In this document: positions 25,292 to 32,824 of the stretch, one piece after another
How the letters are laid out: each line of letters begins with the position of its first letter
Position numbering within the stretch: position 1 is the first letter of the stretch
NCBI GenBank assembly: GCA_030652255.1
Contig: JAUSAZ010000012.1
Location: 1-64,000, forward strand
DNA from: Myxococcales bacterium
Lineage (GTDB): Bacteria; Myxococcota_A; Polyangia; Polyangiales; Ga0077539
DNA length: 64,000 nt
Reading direction: 5' to 3'
Notes under the pieces: generated by a model
Seen by the model: only the letters and a program-made list of their open reading frames with translations
Database searches by the model: none
Told to the model about the DNA's origin: nothing
Translations under genes and position numbers: made by a program

Positions 25292-26872
25292 TCAGGGAGC
25301 GGGGGTCGTGGCGGCGGGGGTCGTGGCAGCGGGGGTCGTGGCAGCGGGGGTCGGGGCGGCGGGGGCGCTCGCCTCGCCGTCGGGGACGATGCGGAACTCC
25401 ACCCGGCGGTTCTGCGCGCGGACCCGGGTGCTCGTGCCGGGGGTGACCGGGCGCGTCTCGCCGAAGCCCGTGGACGTGAGGCGCGCGGCGTCGATGCCGT
25501 GGCCGGTGAGCCAGGTCACCACGCTCGCGGCGCGGCGCTGGGAGAGCTCCAGGTTGGCCGCGTCGTCGCCCACGTCGTCGGTGTGGCCCTCGACGGAGAC
25601 GTGCCGGATCTCGGGCGTGGCGGCGAGCGCGTCGGCGACCGCGGTGAGCACCGGGAAGCTCGTGCGCAGCACGACGTCGCGGTTGGGCGCGAAGAACACC
25701 GGGCGGTTGATGCGGATCTGCCCGCCGTCGACCAGCACGAGGCCGGGGCAGCCGTTGCGCACCGGGTCGGCGCTCGGGGCGCCGGGGCGGTCGGGGCAGT
25801 GGTCGGTGAGGTCGGGCACCGAGTCGCGGTCGCGGTCGGGCGCCGGGCAGCCCGCGCGCGCCGGGTCGGCGTGCAGCCCGATGGGCTCGGCGGGACACTG
25901 GTCGGCGTGGTCGAAGACGCCGTCGTGGTCGCCGTCGCCGTCGGGGCAGCCCCCGCGCTCGGGGTTGGGGTGCTCGCCCGCGGGCTCGTTCACGCACTGG
26001 TCTTGCGGGTCGAGCACGCCGTCGCCGTCGGTGTCGGGGATGGGGCAGCCCGCGCGCGCCGGGTCGGGGTGCTCGCCCGCGGCCACGCTGGGGCACTGGT
26101 CGTCGGGGTCGAAGACGCCGTCGCCGTCGGTGTCCGAAGCGGGGCAGCCGCGGCGCGCGGGGTCGGGGTGGTCGCCCGCGGGCTGGTCGGCGCAGAGGTC
26201 GTCGGGGTCGTTGACGCCGTCGTGGTCGCGGTCGGCGGGGGGCGCCGGGCGCGGCGGCGGGGCGTCGGCGACGCCGCGGAAGGCCAGCGTGAGGCCGGCG
26301 TGCCAGTACGAGACGTCGGTGCCGTCCTGCGAGAGGGTGAGCGAGGTCTGCGGGCCCGACCCGATGGGGGGCGTCAGCCGGCGGCCGTCGACGATGTACC
26401 CGAAGCGGCCGTAGGGGCCGAAGGCGATGCCCTCGGTCACCTGGAACTCGAAGCCGAGGCCGCCGTCGAAGCCCGGCGCGGTGACCGTGCCGGGCAGCGA
26501 GGCGCCGCCGTTGGCGTCGATCCAGAGGCGGCCCACGGAGCCCAGCATCGGCTCGAAGCGGAGGCCCGCCGTGATGTTGATGAGCGGGATGTTGTCGCCG
26601 AAGGTCGAGTCGCGGAAGAAGTGCCCGAAGGAGCCGCCGAGCTGGATGGCGAGCGGCGTCGAGAACAGGTTGAGCGCGATGCGCGCGGTGCCGACCAGCG
26701 CGAGGGTGTCGGTGTTCACCTCGCTGTGGTCGAAGTCGCGGATGGTCGTGCCCGCGCCGGCCTCGAGGCGAAAGGTCCACGGCTGGAGGCGCTGGGCAGC
26801 GGCGGTGGAGGGGAGCGCCGTCAGCGCGAGGCTGGCGAGCGCGGCGCACGAGAGGAGGGCGGGGCGACGCAT
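25292..26872 (-). CDS. OmpA-family outer-membrane protein with thrombospondin type 3-like repeats
   Basis: A 526-residue exported protein. It has a signal peptide ending near TAAAQR and a beta-barrel-like region to about 205. At about 210-345 are five Asp-rich repeats of the form DxDxDGVxDxxDxCP (type 3 thrombospondin/calcium-binding motifs). An OmpA C-terminal peptidoglycan-binding domain follows at about 365-495, with NRPVFFAPNRD, VEGHTDDVGDDAANLELSQRR and RRVEFRI. It ends in a short tail of repeated PAATT. It probably ties the outer membrane to the cell wall. The ATG at 26872 precedes the signal peptide; the frame is open upstream over the divergent gene but that is not coding. Divergent from the thioesterase, 114 bp apart. 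Confidence 0.92.
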   Translation of the reverse strand: MRRPALLSCAALASLALTALPSTAAAQRLQPWTFRLEAGAGTTIRDFDHSEVNTDTLALVGTARIALNLFSTPLAIQLGGSFGHFFRDSTFGDNIPLINITAGLRFEPMLGSVGRLWIDANGGASLPGTVTAPGFDGGLGFEFQVTEGIAFGPYGRFGYIVDGRRLTPPIGSGPQTSLTLSQDGTDVSYWHAGLTLAFRGVADAPPPRPAPPADRDHDGVNDPDDLCADQPAGDHPDPARRGCPASDTDGDGVFDPDDQCPSVAAGEHPDPARAGCPIPDTDGDGVLDPQDQCVNEPAGEHPNPERGGCPDGDGDHDGVFDHADQCPAEPIGLHADPARAGCPAPDRDRDSVPDLTDHCPDRPGAPSADPVRNGCPGLVLVDGGQIRINRPVFFAPNRDVVLRTSFPVLTAVADALAATPEIRHVSVEGHTDDVGDDAANLELSQRRAASVVTWLTGHGIDAARLTSTGFGETRPVTPGTSTRVRAQNRRVEFRIVPDGEASAPAAPTPAATTPAATTPAATTPAP

Positions 26873-26986
26873 GTTGGTGGGCGCGTGGGTACCACCCTTC
26901 GCGCGGCGGTGGAAGGCTCCGCTGGCCACGCCGGGGCACTTCGCCCCACCCCCCGCCACCGGGCGATGGGCTATAGCTTCCGGCGC

Positions 26987-27439
26987 ATGACCGAGCCCAC
27001 CGCCGCGAAGCCGCGGAGCACCGTGCACATCCGCGTCAACTACGCCGACGTCGACCGCATGGGCCTGCTCCACCACAGCGTCTACCTGAAGTACCTGGAG
27101 CGCTCCCGCGAGGAGTACATCCGCCGGCGCGACGGCGCCTACGCCGCCATGGAGGACGCCGGGGTGCTCATCGTCGTGGTCGAGGCCAACCTGAAGTACA
27201 AGCGACCGGCGCGCTTCGACGACGTGCTCGCGGTGACCCTCGAGCTCTACGAGGTCGGCGCGGCGTCCATCCGCATCGCCTACGAGGTGCGCCGGCTGGG
27301 CGAGGCCGACCCCATCGCCACCGCCACCACCCGCCACGCCCTCATGACCCGCGAGGGGCGGGTGCTGCGGCTCACCGACGAGATCCGCGCGATGCTGACC
27401 CGCGACGAGGTCGTGAAGCGCGAGGGGGAGCTCGACTGA
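26987..27439 (+). CDS. Acyl-CoA thioesterase, YbgC/4HBT hot-dog family
   Basis: A 150-residue single hot-dog-fold protein. The motif NYADVDRMGLLHHSVYLKYL with ERSREEYI carries the catalytic Asp and follows the YbgC/4-hydroxybenzoyl-CoA thioesterase pattern. RPARFDDVLAVTLELYEVG forms the following strands. It probably hydrolyses an acyl-CoA; in many bacteria YbgC is linked to the Tol-Pal envelope system, and here it sits beside an OmpA/Pal-like gene, though no tol gene is present. ATG at 26987 is preferred; TATAGC ends nine bases earlier and no Shine-Dalgarno is visible. An in-frame ATG at 26966 would add seven residues. Confidence 0.88.
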   Translation: MTEPTAAKPRSTVHIRVNYADVDRMGLLHHSVYLKYLERSREEYIRRRDGAYAAMEDAGVLIVVVEANLKYKRPARFDDVLAVTLELYEVGAASIRIAYEVRRLGEADPIATATTRHALMTREGRVLRLTDEIRAMLTRDEVVKREGELD

Positions 27440-27453
27440 CCCGCAGCGGGCCG

Positions 27454-27483
27454 TTGCAATCGCTTCGGCGACGGCTCTACCTT
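27454..27483 (+). promoter_or_regulatory. Candidate promoter of the HEAT-repeat lipoprotein gene
   Basis: TTGCAA (27454-27459) and TACCTT (27478-27483) are 18 bp apart in the 61-bp gap before the gene. The start codon follows 17 bases later and is preceded by GGAGG at 27491-27495. Spacing is acceptable and both hexamers are partial matches. Confidence 0.4.
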
Positions 27484-27500
27484 GCGCCCCGGAGGATCCG

Positions 27501-29246
27501 ATGCGCACTTCGAGACTCGCGACCCGCCTCACGCTCGCCGCCGCCCTCTGTCTGGGCACGGCTTCCCTCGCCGGCTGCGAGAACGAAAACGACCCCGCCA
27601 CGTGGGTCGGCAAGCTGGGCGCCGCCAACAAGCGGCCCGCGGCGATGCGAAGGCTCCGGCAGATGTGGGAGTCCAAGCTCGCCACCACCACGCCGCCCAA
27701 CAACGTCCGCGACCCCGCGGTGCAGGCCTTCCTCAACGCCGTGCTCCCCACCGTCAACGAGACCTTCGTCGACCACCGCGACGAGCTCGCCGTGCGCAAG
27801 GAGGCCATCGAGATCCTCGCGGGCAGCAACGACCCGCGCGCCATCCCCGCGCTGCTCAACGCGCTGGAGTTCAGCCCGGGCAACACCGAGAGCGAGCGCA
27901 TCGCGCTGCGCGCCGCCCAGGCCCTGAAGGAGCTGCACCCGACCAACAACCCCCAGGTCGTGCAGCGCCTGCTGGCCACCATCGACCGCGCCTCGGGCAA
28001 CTCCGGCACGGCGCCCAACATCCGCGAGGCGGTCATCCTCGCCCTCGGCGCCATCGGCGACCGCAGCGCCGTCGACGTGCTCGTGCGCACGCTGAAGAAG
28101 CCCATCGACCAGCAGGAGATCCGCACCGCCCGGGCCGCGGCGGACGCCCTCGGCATGCTGGGCGACACCTCGCAGCCCGTCGTCGACGCGCTCATCTACG
28201 GCCTCTACCTCAACGTCCGCCGCGCCAACGCGTTCAACAACTGCGCCCGCGCCCTCACCCGCCTCGGCGCCGGCGCCGCGGTGCCGCGCCTCATCGCGAC
28301 CGTCAACGGGCAGAACCCCGAGGTCACGCTGCTCATCAACTCCTTCGCGTCGGTGCCCGGCATGCCGCCGGTGCCGCCGGGGCTGCAGCAGTCCACCGCC
28401 ATCGACGTGCTGCGCAACTTCGCCGACCGCTCGGCGGTGCCCGCGCTCATCGGCCTGCTCAACAACCGCGAGACCGTCGCCAACGTCCGCGGCGCCGCGG
28501 CGGAGACCCTCGGGTACACCGGCCTCGCGCTCCCCGCCGACGCTCCGGAGCGGGGGCAGATCTTCGACGCCCTCTCCACGGTGTTCAACGAGGGCACGCC
28601 CGGGGGCGAGGACGACATGGCCCCCACCGTCGCGCCCGCGCTGGTGCTGCTCGGCGACCCGCGCACCGTCGGGCTGCTCGTGCGGCGCATCAGCACCCGC
28701 GAGATGAGCGCCCCCACCGCGGTGCCCTACCGCCTCGGGCTGCTCATGCCGCTCGCCAGCGCCGTGCGCCACGACTCCTTCGCGCAGTTCGACGGGCTCG
28801 CCACCACCGCCGCCACGCAGCTCGCCGCGATGGTCGCCGCGCAGCCCGACGCGGCCTCGGAGATCGCCCCGGTGCAGGCGCAGCTCGCCACCATCCGCCA
28901 GGTGGCCAGCGTCGCCCACGACTGCAACGACGGCGACCTCGCCTGCTACCGCGAGCGCCTCGCCAGCCCGGAGAAGAACGTCGTCCGCAAGGCGGCCTAC
29001 ATGATCGCGTGGACCGGCGGGGACAGCCCCGCCGCGCGCCAGGCCCTGCTCGCGCAGGCCGCCAACCCCGACCTCCTGGTGCGCCGCTCCATCCACGTCG
29101 CCATCGACGCGCTCTCGCCCCACGGCTGCGCGGAGTGCATCACCCGCCTCGAGGAGGTGGTCACGAGCGAGCGCGGCCAGGAGAGCAAGTCGCTGCTGCA
29201 CCTCGAGGCCCAGATGCTCATGGCGCGCCTCCGCGGCCGCACCTGA
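27501..29246 (+). CDS. HEAT-repeat lipoprotein
   Basis: A 581-residue exported protein. It has a signal with lipobox SLAGC (Cys near residue 26), then about 10 alpha-helical HEAT/PBS-type repeats. Examples are RKEAIEILAGSNDPRAIPALLNAL, shown here as RKEAIEIL plus DPRAIPALL, and NIREAVILALGAIGDRSAVD, VRGAAAETLGYTG and PTVAPALVLLGDPRTVGLL. The repeats form a curved protein-binding scaffold attached to a membrane. Three Cys-pairs near the C-terminus (HDCNDGDLACY; HGCAECI) may form disulfides. A strong ribosome site (GGAGG) precedes the ATG. Partner unknown; the following gene is 54 bp downstream. Confidence 0.88.
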   Translation: MRTSRLATRLTLAAALCLGTASLAGCENENDPATWVGKLGAANKRPAAMRRLRQMWESKLATTTPPNNVRDPAVQAFLNAVLPTVNETFVDHRDELAVRKEAIEILAGSNDPRAIPALLNALEFSPGNTESERIALRAAQALKELHPTNNPQVVQRLLATIDRASGNSGTAPNIREAVILALGAIGDRSAVDVLVRTLKKPIDQQEIRTARAAADALGMLGDTSQPVVDALIYGLYLNVRRANAFNNCARALTRLGAGAAVPRLIATVNGQNPEVTLLINSFASVPGMPPVPPGLQQSTAIDVLRNFADRSAVPALIGLLNNRETVANVRGAAAETLGYTGLALPADAPERGQIFDALSTVFNEGTPGGEDDMAPTVAPALVLLGDPRTVGLLVRRISTREMSAPTAVPYRLGLLMPLASAVRHDSFAQFDGLATTAATQLAAMVAAQPDAASEIAPVQAQLATIRQVASVAHDCNDGDLACYRERLASPEKNVVRKAAYMIAWTGGDSPAARQALLAQAANPDLLVRRSIHVAIDALSPHGCAECITRLEEVVTSERGQESKSLLHLEAQMLMARLRGRT

Positions 29247-29300
29247 GTTGCGCGGGGGCCTCCCCCTGGCGTAGGCACCGACGCCCCGATCGCACCACCG

Positions 29301-30260
29301 ATGCCCCCCTCCCTCACCGACCCCGCCGACCTCGTCCGCCGATGGCGCCTCCCCCCGGGCGACCTCGACGCCATCGCCGCCGCGTCCGCGCGCTTCCCCC
29401 TCAAGGTCTCCGAGCACCTCGCGGCGCAGCTCGCGGGCGCCCCGGCGGACGACCCGCGCGCGCGGCAGTTCGTGCCCTCGGCGGACGAGCTCGTCGAGCG
29501 CGAGGGCTTCGTCAGCGACCCGGTGGGCGACGGGAAGGTGCAGCTCGCCGGCGGCCTGCTCCAGAAGTACCGCGGGCGCGCCCTGGTGGTCGCCACCGCC
29601 GCGTGCCCGGTGCACTGCCGCTACTGCTTCCGCCGGGAGTACCCCTACGGCGACGCGAGCGCCGTCAACCACTGGCCCGCCGTGCTCGACGCCCTGCGCG
29701 CCGACCCCACCGTGGTCGAGGTGATCCTGAGCGGCGGCGACCCGCTGTCCCTCCCCAACGCCACCCTCGCCCGCCTCGTGCGTGACCTCGAGGGCATCCC
29801 CAGCCTTACACGGCTGCGTATCCACACCCGCTTCCCGACCACCTCGCCCGCCCGGGTCGACGACGAGCTCTGCGCCCTGCTCGCGGAGACCCGCTTCGCG
29901 CCCGCGGTGGTGGTGCTGCACGTCAACCACGCGGCGGAGCTCGACGAGGTGGTGCGCCCCGCGGTGCGCCGCCTGCGCGCCACCGGCGCGGTGCTGCTGA
30001 GCCAGTCGGTGCTGCTGCGCGGGGTCAACGACTCGGCCGACGCGCTCGCGGCGCTGAGCGAGGCCCTCGGCGCCCTCGGCGTGGTTCCGTACTACCTCCA
30101 CCTGCTCGACCGGGTGCGGGGCGCCGGGCACTTCGAGGTGCCCGAGGCCGAGGGCGTCGCGCTGGTGCGCGCCCTCACCGACCGCCTGCCGGGCTACCTC
30201 GTGCCGAAGCTCGTGCGCGAGGTCATCGGCGAGGCCGCCAAGACCGCCATCACCGGCTAA
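29301..30260 (+). CDS. epmB: KamA-family radical SAM enzyme, EpmB-like (lysine 2,3-aminomutase type)
   Basis: A 319-residue radical SAM protein. The cluster motif CPVHCRYCFRR gives Cys102, Cys106 and Cys109. The VEVILSGGDPLSLPN block and RIHTRFPTTSPAR match KamA/EpmB, as does VLLSQSVLLRGVNDSADALAALSE, the region binding the PLP aldimine. At this length it resembles EpmB, which makes (R)-beta-lysine for elongation factor P, rather than the longer KamA. Conserved PYYLHLLDRVRGAGHF near the end carries the PLP-region residues. No efp or epmA gene is in the window, so substrate remains inferred. Confidence 0.85.
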   Translation: MPPSLTDPADLVRRWRLPPGDLDAIAAASARFPLKVSEHLAAQLAGAPADDPRARQFVPSADELVEREGFVSDPVGDGKVQLAGGLLQKYRGRALVVATAACPVHCRYCFRREYPYGDASAVNHWPAVLDALRADPTVVEVILSGGDPLSLPNATLARLVRDLEGIPSLTRLRIHTRFPTTSPARVDDELCALLAETRFAPAVVVLHVNHAAELDEVVRPAVRRLRATGAVLLSQSVLLRGVNDSADALAALSEALGALGVVPYYLHLLDRVRGAGHFEVPEAEGVALVRALTDRLPGYLVPKLVREVIGEAAKTAITG

Positions 30261-30288
30261 GACCGGCGGGGGGGAGGAGACACCCGCG

Positions 30289-30630
30289 GTGGACACCAGC
30301 GAGTTCGTCATCGTCGACGTCGAGGCAGGCCCCGCCCACGAGGACGGGCTCTCGATGCGCTTCAAGCGCGCCGGGGAGTCGCGCCCGGTGCGGGGGCTCA
30401 CCCACGAGTCCGAAGAGGGGGTCGGGGGCTGGTGGGACGTGCGGGCCGCCGACTCGCCCGATGCGGCGGTCACCCGTGAGGCGCGGGCGGTGCAGGTCGA
30501 CGACTCCAGCGACGGGCTCTGCTGGCTCATCGTGGGCGGGGCCCACGGCCTCGTGCTGACCCACCGCGAGCGCGGGGTCACCGAGCGGGCGCCATACCTC
30601 CTGCTCTCGCTCCGCACTTCGCTCGAGTAG
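30289..30630 (+). CDS. Hypothetical small soluble protein
   Basis: A 113-residue protein with no recognised family, beta-rich and acidic, with no signal or membrane segment. Paired Trp (GGWWDVRA) and a C-terminal hydrophobic strand (APYLLLSLRTSL) suggest a small compact fold. GTG start with a very good ribosome site (GGGAGGAG) seven to eight bases upstream supports it being real. It lies 28 bp after epmB-like and could be co-transcribed with it. Confidence 0.65.
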   Translation: MDTSEFVIVDVEAGPAHEDGLSMRFKRAGESRPVRGLTHESEEGVGGWWDVRAADSPDAAVTREARAVQVDDSSDGLCWLIVGGAHGLVLTHRERGVTERAPYLLLSLRTSLE

Positions 30631-30688
30631 GTCCCCCTCAGGGCGGTTTCCAGGGAATTTGATCCCCCGTCGGATGGCGCGGCGGGCT

Positions 30689-30694
30689 TAGAAT
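30689..30694 (+). promoter_or_regulatory. Candidate -10 element of the GspE-type ATPase gene
   Basis: TAGAAT (five of six bases of TATAAT) ends seven bases before the GTG start at 30702, in a 71-bp intergenic gap. The start codon would then be at or near the transcript 5' end. A TTTGAT lies 25 bp upstream, too far for a standard -35. Confidence 0.45.
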
Positions 30695-30701
30695 CCGCGC
30701 C

Positions 30702-32804
30702 GTGGCTGGACGTGACGACGCACGCGGTGAGGCGCTCGAGGAGTTCCTGTCGAAATCGCTGCTGCTCCGGGAGTGCGACGCGGCGGTGATCGCGAAGGTG
30801 TCGCCGCACCTGATGATCAGCGAGCAGCCGCCGGGCGCGACGCTCGTGCGGGCCGGCTCCGCCGCGGACGGCATCTCGATCCTGCGCCGCGGCCGCGCGA
30901 CGGTGTCGCTGGTGCACGCGACCACCGGCGCGAGCACGCCGCTGGAGACCATCAACGCGGGCGACCACTTCGGCGACGTGGGCGCCCTCACCCGGGCCGC
31001 GCACCCGTACACCGTGGTGGCCGACGAGGCCTGCGTGGTGCTGCGGATGAAGCCCGACCTGGTCGACGCCCTGCTCTCGCGGGTGCCGCAGTTCTCCCTC
31101 GCGGTCGCCCGGCGCCTCGCGGCGCGCTCGGTGCAGCTCGGGGTGATCACCCTCCGCGCGGGCGCCACGCCCCCGTCGGCGATGCGCGCGCCCACCCCGG
31201 GGCTCGGCGTCGACGGCCCGCGGCGGCCCGCGCCCGTGCCCGCGGCGGATGCGGGCGGCGCGGTCATCCCCTTCGTCGAGGTGGCGGACTACGACCCGGC
31301 GGCGAAGGTGATCGGGATGCTCCCGACGAAGCTCATCCTGCAGCACCGCGCGGTGCCGCTGCGGCTGCAGGGCAACCGGCTGCTCGTGGGCATGGTGCTG
31401 CCGCGCAACGCCGCGGCCCTGGCCGACCTGCGCCGGGTGCTGCACACCGTCGACTTCGAGGTGGCGGCGATCTCCCTCGAGGACTTCGCCCACACGGTGC
31501 TGCGCCTGAAGCTCGACGGCGCGCGGGGGCCGGAGAACACCCGCGACTCCACGGCGGTGATCTCGCCGGAGTCCCTCACCTTCGACGCCGCGGACAGCGA
31601 GCGCGAGGCCGACAAGGCCGTGCGCGTGGTGGGCGACGAGGTCGTGCGCGCGGTCAACCGCATCATCGCGGCGGCGCTCAGCCGCGACGCGTCGGACATC
31701 CACATCGAGCCCGAGGCCGGGGGCGTGAAGGTGCGCTACCGCGTGCACGGGATGCTGCAGGACTGGAGCGAGTCGCCGCCGCCGTCCTTCGCGAAGGGCA
31801 TCGCGGCGCGGCTGAAGGTGCTGAGCGGGCTCGACATCACCAACACCCGCACGCCGCAGGACGGGCGTATCGGGCTGGCGGCGGGGTCGCGGGAGATCGA
31901 CCTGCGCATCTCGACGCTGCCGAGCAGCCGCGGCGAGAAGGTGGTGCTGCGGGTGTTCGAGGGGGCGGGGATGATGCGCCCGCTGGAGCAGATCTTCTCC
32001 GACCCGGGCTCGCTCGGCGCCGTGCGCAAGGCGCTGCAGCGGCCGCACGGGGCGATCATCGTGGCGGGCGCCACGGGGTCGGGCAAGAGCTCGACGCTGT
32101 ACTCGCTGCTCAACGAGCGGCGGCGGGCGCGCCCGGACACCAACGTGATGCTCATCGAAGACCCGATCGAGTACCGGCTGCCGGGCGTGACGCAGGTGCA
32201 GATCAGCGCGGGCCTCGGGTTCTCGCAGGTGCTGCGCGCGGCGCTGCGGCAGGACCCGGACGTGATCGCGGTGGGCGAGACCCGCGACGCGGCCACGGCG
32301 CACATGGCCCTGGAGGCCGCGATGACGGGCCACCTGGTGCTCACCTCGATGCACGCCAACGACGTGGCGTCGGTGCTGCAGCGCCTGGAGAGCCTGGAGT
32401 GCAGCCGCACGCTCATCGCCGAGGCGGTGTCCTTCGTGGTGGTGCAGCGGCTCGCGCGGCGACTGTGCCCGGGCTGCGTGCGGCTCGACCCGCCGCCCCC
32501 GGCGCTGCTGGAGAGCCTGGTGGCGCGCCGGCTCGTCGAGCGCGGGAGCCAGGTCGCGCTGCCGCGCCCGGCGGGCTGCGACCTCTGCCAGCAGACGGGC
32601 TACCAGGGCCGCATCGCGGTGGTGGAGTGGTGGCAGGTGACGACGGAGGCGCGCGACTCGCTGGTGGCGGGCGCCCTGCACACCGACGTGCTGCGGGCGG
32701 CGGCCGAGGCGAAGGCGTTACAGTCCTTCAGGCACAACGCGGCGTACCTGATGGCCCGCAAGGTGCTCGGGACGAGCGAGGCGCTCATGGCGGTCGCGGG
32801 ATGA
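30702..32804 (+). CDS. GspE/PilB-type secretion ATPase with N-terminal cyclic-nucleotide-binding-like domain
   Basis: A 700-residue fusion. Residues 10-140 form a cNMP-binding-like beta-barrel; its ligand cassette reads AGDHFGDVGALTRAAHPYTV, with Asp for the usual Glu and no canonical Arg. Residues 185-275 are an MshEN/GspE-N type half-domain (VIPFVEVADYDPAAKVIGML). From about 310 comes the full ATPase: DASDIHIEP Asp box, Walker A GATGSGKSS at about 456, Walker B/GETRD, TGHLVLTSMHAND with the His box. The zinc motif CPGC...CDLC is near the end. It would power type IV pilus-like or type II secretion assembly. No pilC, pilT or pilin is adjacent; the next gene, 20 bp on, is a kinase. GTG start. 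Confidence 0.9.
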   Translation: MAGRDDARGEALEEFLSKSLLLRECDAAVIAKVSPHLMISEQPPGATLVRAGSAADGISILRRGRATVSLVHATTGASTPLETINAGDHFGDVGALTRAAHPYTVVADEACVVLRMKPDLVDALLSRVPQFSLAVARRLAARSVQLGVITLRAGATPPSAMRAPTPGLGVDGPRRPAPVPAADAGGAVIPFVEVADYDPAAKVIGMLPTKLILQHRAVPLRLQGNRLLVGMVLPRNAAALADLRRVLHTVDFEVAAISLEDFAHTVLRLKLDGARGPENTRDSTAVISPESLTFDAADSEREADKAVRVVGDEVVRAVNRIIAAALSRDASDIHIEPEAGGVKVRYRVHGMLQDWSESPPPSFAKGIAARLKVLSGLDITNTRTPQDGRIGLAAGSREIDLRISTLPSSRGEKVVLRVFEGAGMMRPLEQIFSDPGSLGAVRKALQRPHGAIIVAGATGSGKSSTLYSLLNERRRARPDTNVMLIEDPIEYRLPGVTQVQISAGLGFSQVLRAALRQDPDVIAVGETRDAATAHMALEAAMTGHLVLTSMHANDVASVLQRLESLECSRTLIAEAVSFVVVQRLARRLCPGCVRLDPPPPALLESLVARRLVERGSQVALPRPAGCDLCQQTGYQGRIAVVEWWQVTTEARDSLVAGALHTDVLRAAAEAKALQSFRHNAAYLMARKVLGTSEALMAVAG

Positions 32805-32824
32805 GAGCAGTGGGAGCGTAGTCG

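Noticed and set aside
27477-32681. A very long minus-strand frame (about 1700 codons)
   Set aside because: It lies opposite well-supported plus-strand genes (HEAT lipoprotein, EpmB-like, GspE-type). It is open only because GC-rich codon bias removes stops on the complementary strand; its translation is Arg/Gly/His/Ala-rich with no domain.
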